A stretch of DNA of 38,877 nt from Microbacteriaceae bacterium PS02068 (GCA_029959325.1 JASCPF010000026.1:1-38877); one strand, 5' to 3'; positions 7,879 to 16,595 are shown, numbered from the stretch's first letter. Notes: generated by a model not told the origin, from the sequence alone. Translations and numbers: made by a program.

Positions 7879-8883
7879 GTGACTGACACGACCGCCGCGC
7901 GCCGCCCTTCGACAAAGCGGCGCGCAGGAGACACGATCTTCCTCGGGCTCTCGACGACCGCCGCCGTGTCGATCATGGTGATCCTCGCCGGCGTCGCGAT
8001 CTTCCTCATCCTCAAGGGCCTGCCGGCGATCACGTCGAGCTGGACCGAGGGCGACCTCGCGGGCTATCAGAACACCGGTGCGACCAACTTCTGGGAGTAC
8101 GTCGGCCCGCTCCTGTGGGGAAGCATCTTCGCCGCGTTGATCGCAATGGTGCTCGGCACCCCGGTCGCGATCGGAATCGCGCTGTTCATCTCGCACTACG
8201 CGCCGCGGCGCATCGCCGGAGCTCTCGGCTACATCGTCGACCTGCTCGCTGCCGTCCCCTCGATCGTGTTCGGCCTCTGGGGCATCATCGTGATCCGCCC
8301 CTTCCTGGTTCCTTTCGCCGGCTTCCTCAACGAGTACTTCGGCTGGATCCCGCTCTTCCGCGGGCCCGTCTCGAGCACCGGCTCGACACTGTTCGCCGGT
8401 GGTGTGGTGCTCGCCGTGATGATCCTGCCCATCGTCACCTCGATCACGCGCGAGATCTTCCTGCAGACCCCGCGGCTGCACGAAGAGGCGGCGCTCGCCC
8501 TGGGCGCGACCCGGTGGGAGATGATCCGCCTCTCGGTCATCCCCTACGCGCGCAGCGGCATGGTCTCGGCCACGCTGCTCGGTCTCGGACGTGCACTCGG
8601 CGAGACGATGGCGATCGCGCTGATCGTGTCGCCGGCGCTGATCTTCTCGCTGCGCATCCTGACCGACGGCTACAACTCGCAGACGATCGCCGCCAACACG
8701 GCGCTCAACTTCCCGATCGCGACGGACCTGCAGCGCTCGGCCCTCATCGGCACGGGCCTCATGCTCTTCGTCGTCTCACTCGCGGTCAACATGCTCGCCC
8801 GCTACATCATCAGCGCGACCGGCCCCGGAGCCAAGGCGAACAGGGGAAGCAAGGGCCGCCGCAAGGGAGGAAAGCGCTCATGA
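7879..8883 (+). CDS. pstC: phosphate ABC transporter permease PstC
   Basis: This 334-residue inner-membrane permease has about six transmembrane helices and the EAA-type cytoplasmic loop EEAALALGATRWEMIR followed by the permease signature region near GRALGETMAIALI. It forms the channel with PstA. The GTG at 7879 has GGAG eight bases upstream. The stop overlaps the pstA start in ATGA, so PstC and PstA are probably made in equal amounts. The N-terminal TDTTAARRPSTKRRAGD is a short cytoplasmic basic stretch. Confidence 0.93.
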   Translation: MTDTTAARRPSTKRRAGDTIFLGLSTTAAVSIMVILAGVAIFLILKGLPAITSSWTEGDLAGYQNTGATNFWEYVGPLLWGSIFAALIAMVLGTPVAIGIALFISHYAPRRIAGALGYIVDLLAAVPSIVFGLWGIIVIRPFLVPFAGFLNEYFGWIPLFRGPVSSTGSTLFAGGVVLAVMILPIVTSITREIFLQTPRLHEEAALALGATRWEMIRLSVIPYARSGMVSATLLGLGRALGETMAIALIVSPALIFSLRILTDGYNSQTIAANTALNFPIATDLQRSALIGTGLMLFVVSLAVNMLARYIISATGPGAKANRGSKGRRKGGKRS

Positions 8884-9974
8884 CCGCAACCGTCGTCGAG
8901 AAGTCGGCCGTGACCGGCCATGCACTCACCGCCGGACGTCTGCCCCGCTTCGCCGAGCCGAGCATCGCCGGCGGCACGTTCGCCGTGGTCGCCGTGGTCA
9001 TGCTGCTGCTGCAGGGCTTCGCGCTGGTCCCCTGGCTCATCGTCTCCGCACTGCTCTACCTGGTCGCGATCGGCGTCGGCTCGACGATCGTCGAGGGGCG
9101 TCGCCGTGCGACCGACCGTGTCGTGCGCGGGCTCGTCACGGGCGCCTTCCTGCTGGCGCTCATCCCGCTGGTGTCGACGCTGTGGACGGTGTTCGCCAAG
9201 GGCATCGGCGTCGTGAACTGGCAGTTCATCACGCAGACCGGCGGCACGACCTTCGACCCCAACACCCTCGAGGTCGTCGCGACCCCGGGCGCTCTGCAGG
9301 CGATCGTCGGCACGCTCATCATCACGGCCATCGCCGCGCTGATCTCGGTGCCGATCGGCATCCTCGCGGCCGTCTACCTCGTCGAGTACGCGCTGCCGAC
9401 CAATCCGCTGCGCCGCACGATCACGTTCCTCGTCGACGTGATGACGGGCATCCCGTCGATCGTCGCGGGTCTGTTCGCGTTCTCGCTGTTCGCGCTGATC
9501 GTCGGGCCGAAGGCGTTCAGCGGGTTCTCCGCGTCGATCGCCCTGTGCGTCCTCATGATCCCGATCGTCATCCGCTCGACCGAAGAGATGCTGCGACTCG
9601 TGCCGGCCGACCTGCGCGAGGCATCCCTCGCCCTCGGCGTGCCGCGCTCGGCCACGATCATCAAGATCGTGCTGCGCACCGCCGCGAGCGGCATCGTCAC
9701 CGGCGTCGTGCTGTCGATCGCCCGCGTCATCGGCGAGACCGCCCCGATCTTCATCGCGGCGAGCTTCACCGACAACTTCAACGCCAACCCGTTCAGCGGC
9801 CCCATGCAGACTCTGCCCGTCATGGCGTACACGGCCTACAGCTTCCCCGGCAAGGACATCGACGCTTCTCAGGCCCAGGCCTGGGGCGCGGCGCTGCTGC
9901 TCGTCATCCTCGTCATCATCTTCAACCTCATCGCCCGCATCGTCGCGATGGTGTTCGCGCCGAAGACCCGCTGA
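8880..9974 (+). CDS. pstA: phosphate ABC transporter permease PstA
   Basis: This 364-residue partner of PstC has hydrophobic helices throughout and the loop [20 protein letters not shown] with the following [13 protein letters not shown] motif. I take the ATG at 8880, which overlaps the pstC stop (ATGA); the much longer open frame reaching back to 8115 is antisense-free noise in a second pstC frame. The N-terminus has two extra hydrophobic helices (about 38-70) compared with short PstA proteins, seen also in other actinobacterial PstA. pstB follows after 34 bp. Confidence 0.93.
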   Translation: MTATVVEKSAVTGHALTAGRLPRFAEPSIAGGTFAVVAVVMLLLQGFALVPWLIVSALLYLVAIGVGSTIVEGRRRATDRVVRGLVTGAFLLALIPLVSTLWTVFAKGIGVVNWQFITQTGGTTFDPNTLEVVATPGALQAIVGTLIITAIAALISVPIGILAAVYLVEYALPTNPLRRTITFLVDVMTGIPSIVAGLFAFSLFALIVGPKAFSGFSASIALCVLMIPIVIRSTEEMLRLVPADLREASLALGVPRSATIIKIVLRTAASGIVTGVVLSIARVIGETAPIFIAASFTDNFNANPFSGPMQTLPVMAYTAYSFPGKDIDASQAQAWGAALLLVILVIIFNLIARIVAMVFAPKTR

Positions 9975-10008
9975 TCGTTCAGCGCGGTCCTCTTCAGAAA
10001 GGCATCCG

Positions 10009-10788
10009 GTGTCCAAGAGCATCGAAGTCAACGACCTCAACGTCTACTACGGCGACTTCCTGGCCGTCGAGGGCGTGTCCCTCGAGATCCAGCCGCGCAG
10101 TGTCACGGCCTTCATCGGCCCGTCGGGCTGCGGCAAGTCGACGTTCCTGCGCACCCTCAACCGCATGCACGAGGTGATCCCCGGCGGTCACGTCAAGGGC
10201 GAGGTCCTGCTCGACGGCGAAGACCTGTACGGCCCGGGCGTCGACCCGGTGCTCGTGCGCCGTCAGGTGGGCATGGTGTTCCAGCGCCCGAACCCGTTCC
10301 CCACGATGTCGATCCGCGAGAACGTCCTCGCCGGCGTGCGCCTGAACAACAAGCGCATCTCGAAGGGCGACGCCGATGCCCTCGTCGAGAGCTCGCTGCA
10401 GGGCGCGAACCTCTGGAACGAGGTCAAGGACCGCCTTGAGAAGCCCGGCGCGGGCCTGTCGGGTGGTCAGCAGCAGCGTCTGTGCATCGCGCGCGCCATC
10501 GCCGTGTCGCCCGACGTCCTCCTGATGGACGAGCCGTGCTCGGCACTCGACCCGATCTCGACGTTCGCGATCGAAGAACTCATCCAGGAGCTCAAGACCG
10601 ACTACACGATCGTCATCGTGACGCACAACATGCAGCAGGCATCCCGCGTCTCCGACAAGACGGCGTTCTTCAACATCGCCGGCACCGGCAAGCCCGGCAA
10701 GCTCATCGAGTACAACACGACCGACGCGATCTTCACGACCCCGGCCGTGCAGGCGACGGAAGACTACGTCTCCGGCCGCTTCGGGTAA
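10009..10788 (+). CDS. pstB: phosphate ABC transporter ATP-binding protein
   Basis: This 259-residue ATPase drives phosphate import by PstSCA. Walker A is GPSGCGKST, the Q-loop lies in [10 protein letters not shown], the ABC signature is LSGGQQQR, Walker B is VLLMDEP followed by the PstB-typical CSALDPIS, and the H-loop is VTHNMQQA. The GTG at 10009 has AGAAAGG six bases upstream. No phoU follows: the next gene is on the opposite strand, so signalling to PhoR must involve genes elsewhere. Confidence 0.96.
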   Translation: MSKSIEVNDLNVYYGDFLAVEGVSLEIQPRSVTAFIGPSGCGKSTFLRTLNRMHEVIPGGHVKGEVLLDGEDLYGPGVDPVLVRRQVGMVFQRPNPFPTMSIRENVLAGVRLNNKRISKGDADALVESSLQGANLWNEVKDRLEKPGAGLSGGQQQRLCIARAIAVSPDVLLMDEPCSALDPISTFAIEELIQELKTDYTIVIVTHNMQQASRVSDKTAFFNIAGTGKPGKLIEYNTTDAIFTTPAVQATEDYVSGRFG

Positions 10789-10792
10789 GCGG

Positions 10793-10812
10793 CGGGCAGG
10801 CCTGTCTGCCTG
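10793..10812. terminator. weak hairpin between convergent genes
   Basis: Just after the pstB stop, CGGGCAG can pair with CTGCCTG (one G-U pair) around a six-base loop. There is no T tract. It lies in the 54-bp gap between convergent pstB and the class IV aminotransferase gene and could act as a modest bidirectional terminator. Confidence 0.25.
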
Positions 10813-10842
10813 GCGCGGGTGCGCGGGTGCAGGCGACGCAGG

Positions 10843-11727
10843 TCAGTCGCGCGGGGTGAGCAGGTAGTCGTTGAGGGATGCCGTGAACGCGGCATCCTGC
10901 GCCAGCGGCACGTCGTCGATCGCGGTGATGGGGGCGGCCAGGCGCACGCTCGAGACGAGCCACGCGGCGTCGGCGGTCGCCAGCGATGCGGCGGGCACCG
11001 TCTCGTACAGGGCGGCGAAGCCCCGGGCCTCGAGGTGCTCGAACAGGCTCAGCTGCGTCGTGCCGTGCAAGATGCCTGCCGTGGGCGCGGGCGTCACGAA
11101 CGTGTCTCCGCGGCGCAGGATCAGCGAGGCGGTCGGCGCCTCGAGCACGAACCCGTCGGTCGTGAGGAAGATCGCGTCGTCGGCGCCGCGGCGGCGGGCT
11201 TCGCGCAGCGCCGCCATGTTGACGGCGTACGACAGGGTCTTCGCACCGAGCAGCAGCCACGGCGCGCGGGCGGGCACGTCGAGGGGGTATCCGCGATCGA
11301 GCGTCACGACGCGGATGCCTGCGCTGCGCGCCCGCCTGAAGTCGGATGCCTCGGCCGCCGTCACCCACGCCGTCGGCGCCGGACCGTGCTCGACGCCGCG
11401 GCTCAGGATCAGCTTGATCACCGACTCCCCTGCCCCGCACGCGGCGGCGGCGAGGCCGACCGCCGCGCGCCACTGCGCGAGGTTCGGCGCCGGCAGCTCG
11501 CACAGCCGCGCCGAATGCGCGAGCCGGTCGAGGTGCGCCGCCACTTCCTGCGGATGCCCGTCGATGACGCCGATCGACTCGAAGACGCCGTCGCCGCGCT
11601 GCGTGCTCAGTTCACCCACGGTCAGCGCCGGTGCGGCGGGGTCGAGCGCGGTGAAGGTATCGCTGAAGTCGCCCCGCACCTCGCCCTCGGGTGCGGGATC
11701 GATCATCAGAGCGTGACGCAGAGCCAT
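10843..11727 (-). CDS. PLP-dependent class IV aminotransferase / aminodeoxychorismate lyase-like
   Basis: The 294-residue protein belongs to fold-type IV PLP enzymes: GDGVFESIGVIDG at the N-terminus, the PLP lysine in LLLGAKTLSYAVNMAALREA, DDAIFLTTDGFVLEAPTASL, and the phosphate-binding TAGILHGTTQ. The lysine context and 290-residue length fit PabC, which releases 4-aminobenzoate and pyruvate in folate synthesis. Branched-chain or D-amino acid aminotransferases share the fold, so the exact reaction is not settled. No pabA or pabB is in the window. The ATG at 11727 has no strong Shine-Dalgarno. The upstream intergenic region (11728-11897) holds a large structured element. Confidence 0.8.
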   Translation of the reverse strand: MALRHALMIDPAPEGEVRGDFSDTFTALDPAAPALTVGELSTQRGDGVFESIGVIDGHPQEVAAHLDRLAHSARLCELPAPNLAQWRAAVGLAAAACGAGESVIKLILSRGVEHGPAPTAWVTAAEASDFRRARSAGIRVVTLDRGYPLDVPARAPWLLLGAKTLSYAVNMAALREARRRGADDAIFLTTDGFVLEAPTASLILRRGDTFVTPAPTAGILHGTTQLSLFEHLEARGFAALYETVPAASLATADAAWLVSSVRLAAPITAIDDVPLAQDAAFTASLNDYLLTPRD

Positions 11728-11782
11728 GACGCGAGCCTAATCCGGGGAATGCCGATCGCACCGGCTCGGTTACACTGGATCA

Positions 11783-11860
11783 GCCGGGCCGCAGTAACCC
11801 CGGGCTCCATCTTTTGCCGCTCTGAGCGGCCTCCCGCCGAGAGGCGTTCTGCGGCCCGGC
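11783..11860 (+). ncRNA. putative structured small RNA (class not recognised)
   Basis: A perfect 12-bp closing stem, GCCGGGCCGCAG (11783-11794) with CTGCGGCCCGGC (11849-11860), encloses two hairpins: GCCGCT-CTG-AGCGGC (11816-11830) and CGCC-GAGA-GGCG (11835-11846, a GNRA loop). A -10-like TACACT (11771-11776) ends six bases before the stem on the plus strand, so the transcript could begin at the stem base. GGTTAC (11768-11773) can alternatively pair with GTAACC (11793-11798), which would break the closing stem. The strand is a guess; on the minus strand the element could serve as a terminator between the two flanking genes. It lacks the SRP RNA core and the C-rich loops of 6C RNA. Confidence 0.4.
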
Positions 11861-11897
11861 ACCTTCGTACCCGGAACTTTCGAACCCGGAACTCGCG

Positions 11898-12539
11898 TCA
11901 GGTCAGCATCTCGCGGCGCCAGAGGCCCGCGCAGGCGGTCAGGTCGGCGGCGTACGTGTCGAGACGCAGGGCGCGCGTCGTGAACGTCGAGGCCCGCGCG
12001 GGCTCGGCCGCGTCGTGGTCGTCGGCCAGGTCGAGGGCGCCCGCCGCTTCGACGCGGCAGAAGGATGCCGCGCGCTCGAGTGCCACGGCGAAGTCGCCCG
12101 CGAACACGCCGCGCAGGATCTCGTCGACGAGCGCCGCCAGCTCTTCCGGCCCGGCCGGGGTCGGGGCGCCCGCGACGACGTCGTCGACCGTGCCGTGCAG
12201 GGCTCGCCCGCGCTCGTAGAGCAGGGCCGCCGTCTGCGGGTCATCCCGCACCATCAGCTGCAGCAGGTACAGCCGCCACAGCGCGCCGGGCAGCGAGAGG
12301 GCCGATGCCTGCGCCCACAGTTCCGCCAGGGTGTCGATCCCGTGGGTGTCGGTGAAGGAGACAAGCCGGTCGATGACCTCGTCGCTCGGCTGCTCGCGCA
12401 CCCGGGTGAGCAGAGCCGACGCCGTGGCGTGCGCCGCGCGCGAGACCTCGGCGGGATCGGTCGACCCGAACCGGCGATCGAACGTCGACGCGGGTCGCTG
12501 AACCGGTCGATGGTAGTCGCGCCGGTCGTCGTCGTTCAT
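11898..12539 (-). CDS. hypothetical helical protein, possibly Microbacteriaceae-restricted
   Basis: The 213-residue protein has no motif I recognise. The N-terminus is hydrophilic (MNDDDRRDYHRPVQRPAS); the rest is predicted all-helical, with alternating Leu/Ala and acidic residues and a Trp-Arg-rich stretch LPGALWRLYLLQLMVRDDPQ. No signal peptide or membrane segment is present, so it is probably cytoplasmic. I use the ATG at 12539 rather than the longer frame to 12905, whose extra part is Arg/Ser/Pro-rich antisense noise over rskA. GGAGGG directly abuts the ATG, which is unusually close for a Shine-Dalgarno and leaves some doubt about the start. It lies 52 bp downstream of rskA on the same strand. 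Confidence 0.6.
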   Translation of the reverse strand: MNDDDRRDYHRPVQRPASTFDRRFGSTDPAEVSRAAHATASALLTRVREQPSDEVIDRLVSFTDTHGIDTLAELWAQASALSLPGALWRLYLLQLMVRDDPQTAALLYERGRALHGTVDDVVAGAPTPAGPEELAALVDEILRGVFAGDFAVALERAASFCRVEAAGALDLADDHDAAEPARASTFTTRALRLDTYAADLTACAGLWRREMLT

Positions 12540-12591
12540 CCCTCCAGGGTACCGGGGTGAGAGAGAGGCGGGACGGGCCGGACGGGTGCCG

Positions 12592-13377
12592 TCAGGCCGT
12601 CGAGACCGCGAAGAGCGGGTCGGTCGTCGGCGTTCCGGTGGGCGAGCCGCCGGCCTGCTCGACCGTGACGGCGATCGTGTCTCCGGGCTGCATCGTGCCG
12701 GTGAGCTGCGCCGTGCTCGCGCCGTCCTTCGCCGTGAACGTGCCCGCGGCGATGGGAGTGTCGCCGCGCACGAACCAGAGCTCGTAGGCCTGGTCGCCCT
12801 CGATCGGCGGCAGCCCTTCGGCGACGAGCACCACCTTGCCGAGGCTCTCCGACCAGTGCACCGTCGCCGAGCCTCCGTCGAAGGTGGTGTCGGCCGACGA
12901 GGCATCCGGTGCCTGCTCGATCTGCTCGAGAGCGGTCACGGCGGCGGGCGCCTGCCACAGGGTCGAGAGCGCCCCGGCGCCCCAGCCGATGCCGACCAGG
13001 AGGGTGATGGATGCCACGAGGGCGAACAGCCCGCGACTCCAGTTGCGCCGCTCGACGGCCTGCAGCATCTCGGTCTCGGGAGATCCGGTCGGCAGGCGCG
13101 AGGCAGGGGTCGGGTCGAGGTCGGGCGCGGCGGCGACCTCCCCGTCGGCGTTCTCCGACGCGGCGATCGCGCTCAGCAGCTTTGAGCGCAGCTCGAGCGG
13201 CGGTGCCACCGCCGGGGCTCCTTCGGCGAGGGCGGCGGCCGTCTCGGCATCCGCCGTCGCAATGGCCTGCCACTCGGGGTGGTCGGCGAGCGCTGCACGG
13301 TACGCGCGCTCGTCGTCGGGCGACAGCGCGCCCAACGCGAATCCGGCCGATAGCTCGGCGAAGTCCTTCTCGTTCAC
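12592..13377 (-). CDS. rskA: anti-sigma factor, RskA family
   Basis: The 261-residue protein has an N-terminal cytoplasmic anti-sigma domain (LSAGFALGALSPDDERAYRA), one membrane helix (about 115-139) and an extracytoplasmic RskA domain (about 150-261) with the family motif YELWFVRGDTPIAAGTF. The N-terminal domain lacks the HxxxCxxC zinc motif, as in RskA proper. It should hold the co-encoded sigma factor at the membrane until regulated proteolysis removes it. The GTG start overlaps the sigK stop (GTGA), giving coupled synthesis of sigma and anti-sigma. Confidence 0.9.
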   Translation of the reverse strand: MNEKDFAELSAGFALGALSPDDERAYRAALADHPEWQAIATADAETAAALAEGAPAVAPPLELRSKLLSAIAASENADGEVAAAPDLDPTPASRLPTGSPETEMLQAVERRNWSRGLFALVASITLLVGIGWGAGALSTLWQAPAAVTALEQIEQAPDASSADTTFDGGSATVHWSESLGKVVLVAEGLPPIEGDQAYELWFVRGDTPIAAGTFTAKDGASTAQLTGTMQPGDTIAVTVEQAGGSPTGTPTTDPLFAVSTA

Positions 13378-13985
13378 AGTGTCACCCCCATCTCCTGGCG
13401 CAGGCGCGACAGTCCGTCGCGCATTCTGGTCTTGATCGTCCCCAGCGGAGACCCGGTCAAAGCCGCGATCTCGCTCTGACTGTAGCCCCCGAAATAGGCG
13501 AGGGTCAGCGCTTCGCGCTGCGGATCGGGGAGCGTATCGAGCGCCCGCGCCACGCGCCTGCTCTCGATGCGCAGCTCGACCTGCTCCTCGACCCCGTCCT
13601 GGGGCGTATTGAGTTCTCGGAGACCGGCCTTCTGGTCACGATCGGCACTGGACTGCGCCGACCGCACCCGGTCGACCGCCCGGCGGTGCGCGATCGTCAT
13701 GACCCAGGTCCTTCCCTGCCCCTTGTTCGGAGCGAACGACGCGGCGGATTGCCACACCTCGAGGAAGACCTCCTGCAGCACCTCTTCGCTGTGCGCACGG
13801 TTCACCAGCACGCGCAGGATGAGCCCGAACGCGCGGGCGGAGAGCATGTCGTACAGCTGCGCGAACGCGGCCTGGTCGCGGTCGACGATGCGCGCCAGCA
13901 GCTCTGCGGCGTGATCGCGCGGCGCGGAACCATCGGACGTGTCGTCCGCTACATCCACGCCGTCGATGACCATCTCACACAGCAT
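13374..13985 (-). CDS. sigK: ECF RNA polymerase sigma factor, SigK-like
   Basis: This 203-residue ECF sigma factor has region 2 (YDMLSARAFGLILRVLVNRA and the following EEVLQEVFLEVWQ) at about 44-78, a TWVMTIAHRRAVDRVR region, and region 4 (LPDPQREALTLAYFGGYSQS, then EIAALTGSPLGTIKTR) at about 150-195. Pairing with an RskA anti-sigma and proximity to dipZ and a FAS1 lipoprotein gene point to SigK. I use the ATG at 13985, which has GGGATG just upstream; a second ATG five codons in is an alternative. It starts 33 bp after the dipZ stop and probably belongs to the same transcript. Confidence 0.9.
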   Translation of the reverse strand: MLCEMVIDGVDVADDTSDGSAPRDHAAELLARIVDRDQAAFAQLYDMLSARAFGLILRVLVNRAHSEEVLQEVFLEVWQSAASFAPNKGQGRTWVMTIAHRRAVDRVRSAQSSADRDQKAGLRELNTPQDGVEEQVELRIESRRVARALDTLPDPQREALTLAYFGGYSQSEIAALTGSPLGTIKTRMRDGLSRLRQEMGVTL

Positions 13986-14018
13986 GCCGCATCCCGTCGA
14001 TCCCCGTGCGCACCTCGC

Positions 14019-15794
14019 TCACCCGAAGGTGAACGAGTAGACTTCCACCCCCGGATCGACACGGAGCTCGAGCACGCCGCCGGCAATCTCGGAGCCCTTC
14101 ACGAGCTCGTACGACCGGGGCGTCCCCGACACATCGATCGTCGACTCGGTGCCGTCACCGCGGCGCACGTGCACCTTTCCCTCACCGGAGAGCACCATGC
14201 GCACCTCCGCCGCGTGGTAGTCGAGGCGGATGCCCGCGGCATCCTGCCCCGACGGCGTCGCGAACTGGGTCTGCACGTTCCACGCGCCGTCGAGCGCGAA
14301 GGTGTCGGCCGCCTGTTCGGACGGGAAGGTGTACGTCTTCTCACCGGCGCGATAGGGGTCGGGGCCGGCGAAGTTGACGTCCTTCGACGACCCGAGGAAC
14401 GTCTCGCGCGTCGTCGAGCCCGTGTCGGGGGTATCGTCGGCGACCTCGGTCGCCGCGGGCAGCTGCACGCCGGGGTCGGCGTCGCCCAGCAGTTCGCGGA
14501 TCATCTTCTCGGTGGCGGCGTAGTTGCCCTCGCCGAAGGAGATGTGTCGCACCGTGCCGCTCGCGTCGATCAGGTAGTGGGCCGGCCAGTAGCGGTTGCG
14601 GTAGGCGGTCCACGTCGAGAGGTTGTTGTCGAGGGCGACGGGGTAGTCGATGCCGAAGCCCTTCGCCCCGGCGGCGACGTTCGAGGCATCCTTCTCGAAC
14701 GCGTACTCCGGAGAGTGGATGCCGATGACCTGCAGACCGGCGTCGCGATAGGCCTTGTCCCAGGCGACCACGTGCGGGATCGACCGCTGGCAGTTGATGC
14801 ACGAATATGCCCAGAAGTCGATGAGCACGACCTTGCCGCGCAGGCTCGCCAGGTCGACGCCCTGTCCGTCGGGAGTGTTCAGCCACGAGTCGATGCCGCG
14901 GATCTCGGGCGCCGTGCCGCACGATTCGAGCTCGTCCGCGCCGTTGGTGCACTTGTCGAGATCCTTGTTCTCTTCGGTGACCAGGCCGCCGAGACCCAGA
15001 GCTTTGGATGCCTGGTCGTTGTCGGTCAGGTCCTTCTGCAGCTGCGCGGTGTAGTCGGGCAGCAGACGCTGCAGCTGCTGCGGCACGTTGAACACGAGGC
15101 CGACGGCGAGCGCCAGCATGGCGACACCGGCGGCGATGCGGAGGCCTCGCTCGTGCGTGCGGAACGCGCGGATGCGCTCGACGACGCTGCGCCCGGCGAG
15201 CGCGAAGACCAGCAGCGGAATCGCGACACCGATCGCAAACGACGCCGTCAGAAGGATCGTGTCGAGTCCGATGCGGCCCGTCGCGCCGGCGACGATGATC
15301 GCGGCGAGTACGGGGCCCGCGCACGGCACGAACACGGCGCCGAGAGCCAGCCCTACCCCGAACCCGCTGCCGCCGTTGGCGACCTCTTTGCGCGGAATCC
15401 ACTGGAACGGCTTCTCGAGCAGCTGCTCGAAGCGCGGCACCATGAGCCCCACGCCGATCAGGATCAGCACCGCGATGCCCACCCAGCGGATGACGTCCTG
15501 CGGCAGGTTCAGCAGTCCCAGGATCAGCGAGCCCACCAGGGTGACGAGCGTGAAGCTCACGATGAGCCCCGCGATCACGAGGAAAGGCCGGCTGCGCCGC
15601 GCCGGGATGGTCTTCGAACCGGTCCCTGAGCCCGAGCCGGTCCCTGAGCCCGAACCGGTCCCTGAGCTTGTCGAAGGGTCGAACCGCGCCGACTGCGCAC
15701 CGCCGGTCAGGAAGATGACCGGCAGCACCGGCAGGATGCACGGGGAGATCCCCGTGATGAGCCCGCCGAGCAGGCCGATGATGATGAGGTCCAT
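14019..15794 (-). CDS. dipZ: DipZ-like CcdA-thioredoxin fusion
   Basis: The 591-residue membrane protein joins a CcdA/DsbD-type transmembrane domain (about 1-240, redox cysteines in ISPCILPVLP, C19, and VPCAGP, C158), an extracytoplasmic TlpA-like thioredoxin domain (about 300-450, active site SCINCQRSIP, C332/C335) and a C-terminal beta-sandwich domain (about 480-591). It should carry reducing power across the membrane to exported disulfide proteins. I chose the ATG at 15794, with GGGGAG eight bases upstream; the longer frame to 16451 is antisense to the FAS1 gene. Residues about 38-60, in the loop after the first helix, are encoded by an inserted 18-bp repeat array (Ser/Gly/Thr repeats). 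Confidence 0.92.
   Translation of the reverse strand: MDLIIIGLLGGLITGISPCILPVLPVIFLTGGAQSARFDPSTSSGTGSGSGTGSGSGTGSKTIPARRSRPFLVIAGLIVSFTLVTLVGSLILGLLNLPQDVIRWVGIAVLILIGVGLMVPRFEQLLEKPFQWIPRKEVANGGSGFGVGLALGAVFVPCAGPVLAAIIVAGATGRIGLDTILLTASFAIGVAIPLLVFALAGRSVVERIRAFRTHERGLRIAAGVAMLALAVGLVFNVPQQLQRLLPDYTAQLQKDLTDNDQASKALGLGGLVTEENKDLDKCTNGADELESCGTAPEIRGIDSWLNTPDGQGVDLASLRGKVVLIDFWAYSCINCQRSIPHVVAWDKAYRDAGLQVIGIHSPEYAFEKDASNVAAGAKGFGIDYPVALDNNLSTWTAYRNRYWPAHYLIDASGTVRHISFGEGNYAATEKMIRELLGDADPGVQLPAATEVADDTPDTGSTTRETFLGSSKDVNFAGPDPYRAGEKTYTFPSEQAADTFALDGAWNVQTQFATPSGQDAAGIRLDYHAAEVRMVLSGEGKVHVRRGDGTESTIDVSGTPRSYELVKGSEIAGGVLELRVDPGVEVYSFTFG
15620..15678. repeat. 18-bp repeat array ending in a palindromic CCCTGAGCTTGTCGAAGGG unit
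   Basis: Three copies of an 18-bp unit of the form CGGTCCCTGAGCCCGARC start at 15620, 15638 and 15656. The last is completed by GTCGAAGGG to form the imperfect palindrome CCCTGAGCTTGTCGAAGGG (15660-15678). The array lies within dipZ, keeps its frame, and encodes the Ser-Gly-Thr repeat between the first two membrane helices. Related units occur at 24858-24961, 36365-36383 and 37858-37876. Confidence 0.85.
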
Positions 15795-15938
15795 GTGTGA
15801 CGCTCCCCGTCTCTGTCGGGGGTGATTCGCCGCGACGGGGTTTTCGGATTGCCTGGCATCCGTCCCAATCCGATTCCGACAGCGCTCCGAAGCAGTATCG
15901 AGGCCGCACCCTGCGACCCCCCAGCAACGGAGGCAATC

Positions 15939-16595
15939 ATGCTCAGCACCAAGAAGAAGATCACGGCAGCTCTCACCTTGACCCTCGCCGGAGCGTTCGC
16001 TCTGTCGGCATGTTCCATGGGCTCGGCGACCCCCGAGGCGACGACGCCCGCCGCCATGACCGAAGAGTCGCCCATGGCCACGCCCGACGCGATGGACCCG
16101 GCAGCGAACCTCGTGGGATCGGGTTGCGCCGCCTACGCAGAGGCGGTGCCGACCGGCGCCGGCTCCGTCCAGGGCATGTCGCAGGACCCGGTGGCGGTCG
16201 CGGCATCGAACAACCCGCTGCTCACGACGCTCGTCTCGGCCGTCAGCGGCAAGCTGAACCCCGACGTCAACCTCGTCGACACGCTCAACGGCAGCGAGTT
16301 CACCGTCTTCGCTCCGGTGGATGACGCCTTCGCGAAGATCGACCCCGCGACGATCGACTCGCTCAAGACCGACAGCGCCACGCTGACGAAGATCCTGACG
16401 TACCACGTGGTGCCCGGCCAGATCGAGCCGTCGGCCATCGACGGCACGCACACGACGGTCCAGGGGTCGGACCTCACCGTCACCGGCTCGGGCGACGACA
16501 TCATGGTGAACGGCGCGAAGGTCATCTGCGGTGGCGTTCAGACCGCGAACGCGACCGTGTACCTCATCGACTCGGTGCTGATGCCGACGAACTGA
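15939..16595 (+). CDS. FAS1 (fasciclin) domain lipoprotein, MPT70/MPT83-like
   Basis: The 218-residue protein has a lipoprotein signal (lipobox ALSAC, C25), a Thr/Ala/Pro/Met-rich linker and one FAS1 domain (about 75-218) with the H1 region [28 protein letters not shown] and the H2 region [12 protein letters not shown]1 domains mediate surface adhesion. The ATG at 15939 has GGAGG six bases upstream. Two extracellular cysteines (in [11 protein letters not shown] and VICGGVQ) match the disulfide pattern of MPT70-type proteins and could be clients of the divergent DipZ. The 144-bp shared intergenic region holds no SigK promoter I can recognise. Confidence 0.9.
   Translation: MLSTKKKITAALTLTLAGAFALSACSMGSATPEATTPAAMTEESPMATPDAMDPAANLVGSGCAAYAEAVPTGAGSVQGMSQDPVAVAASNNPLLTTLVSAVSGKLNPDVNLVDTLNGSEFTVFAPVDDAFAKIDPATIDSLKTDSATLTKILTYHVVPGQIEPSAIDGTHTTVQGSDLTVTGSGDDIMVNGAKVICGGVQTANATVYLIDSVLMPTN

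Noticed and set aside
11783..11860. SRP (4.5S) RNA or 6C RNA
   Set aside because: The GGAAG-GCAGC SRP core and the C-rich double loops of 6C RNA are both absent, so I left the element unnamed.
11869..11893. Two direct copies of ACCCGGAACT 15 bp apart
   Set aside because: Only two short copies adjoining a gene end, with no palindrome or promoter context, so no function is claimed.
15620..15678. CRISPR array
   Set aside because: The units are 18 bp and contiguous with no unique spacers, lie within a coding frame, and no cas genes are present.
15795..15938. SigK promoter of the CCATCC-N17-CCGAAT type between dipZ and the FAS1 gene
   Set aside because: CCGAAG and CCGAAA occur on the two strands, but no matching -35 lies at the right distance on either.
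14019..16451. 810-codon version of DipZ
   Set aside because: The first 219 codons are antisense to the FAS1 lipoprotein gene; the ATG at 15794 has a good Shine-Dalgarno and begins the first membrane helix.
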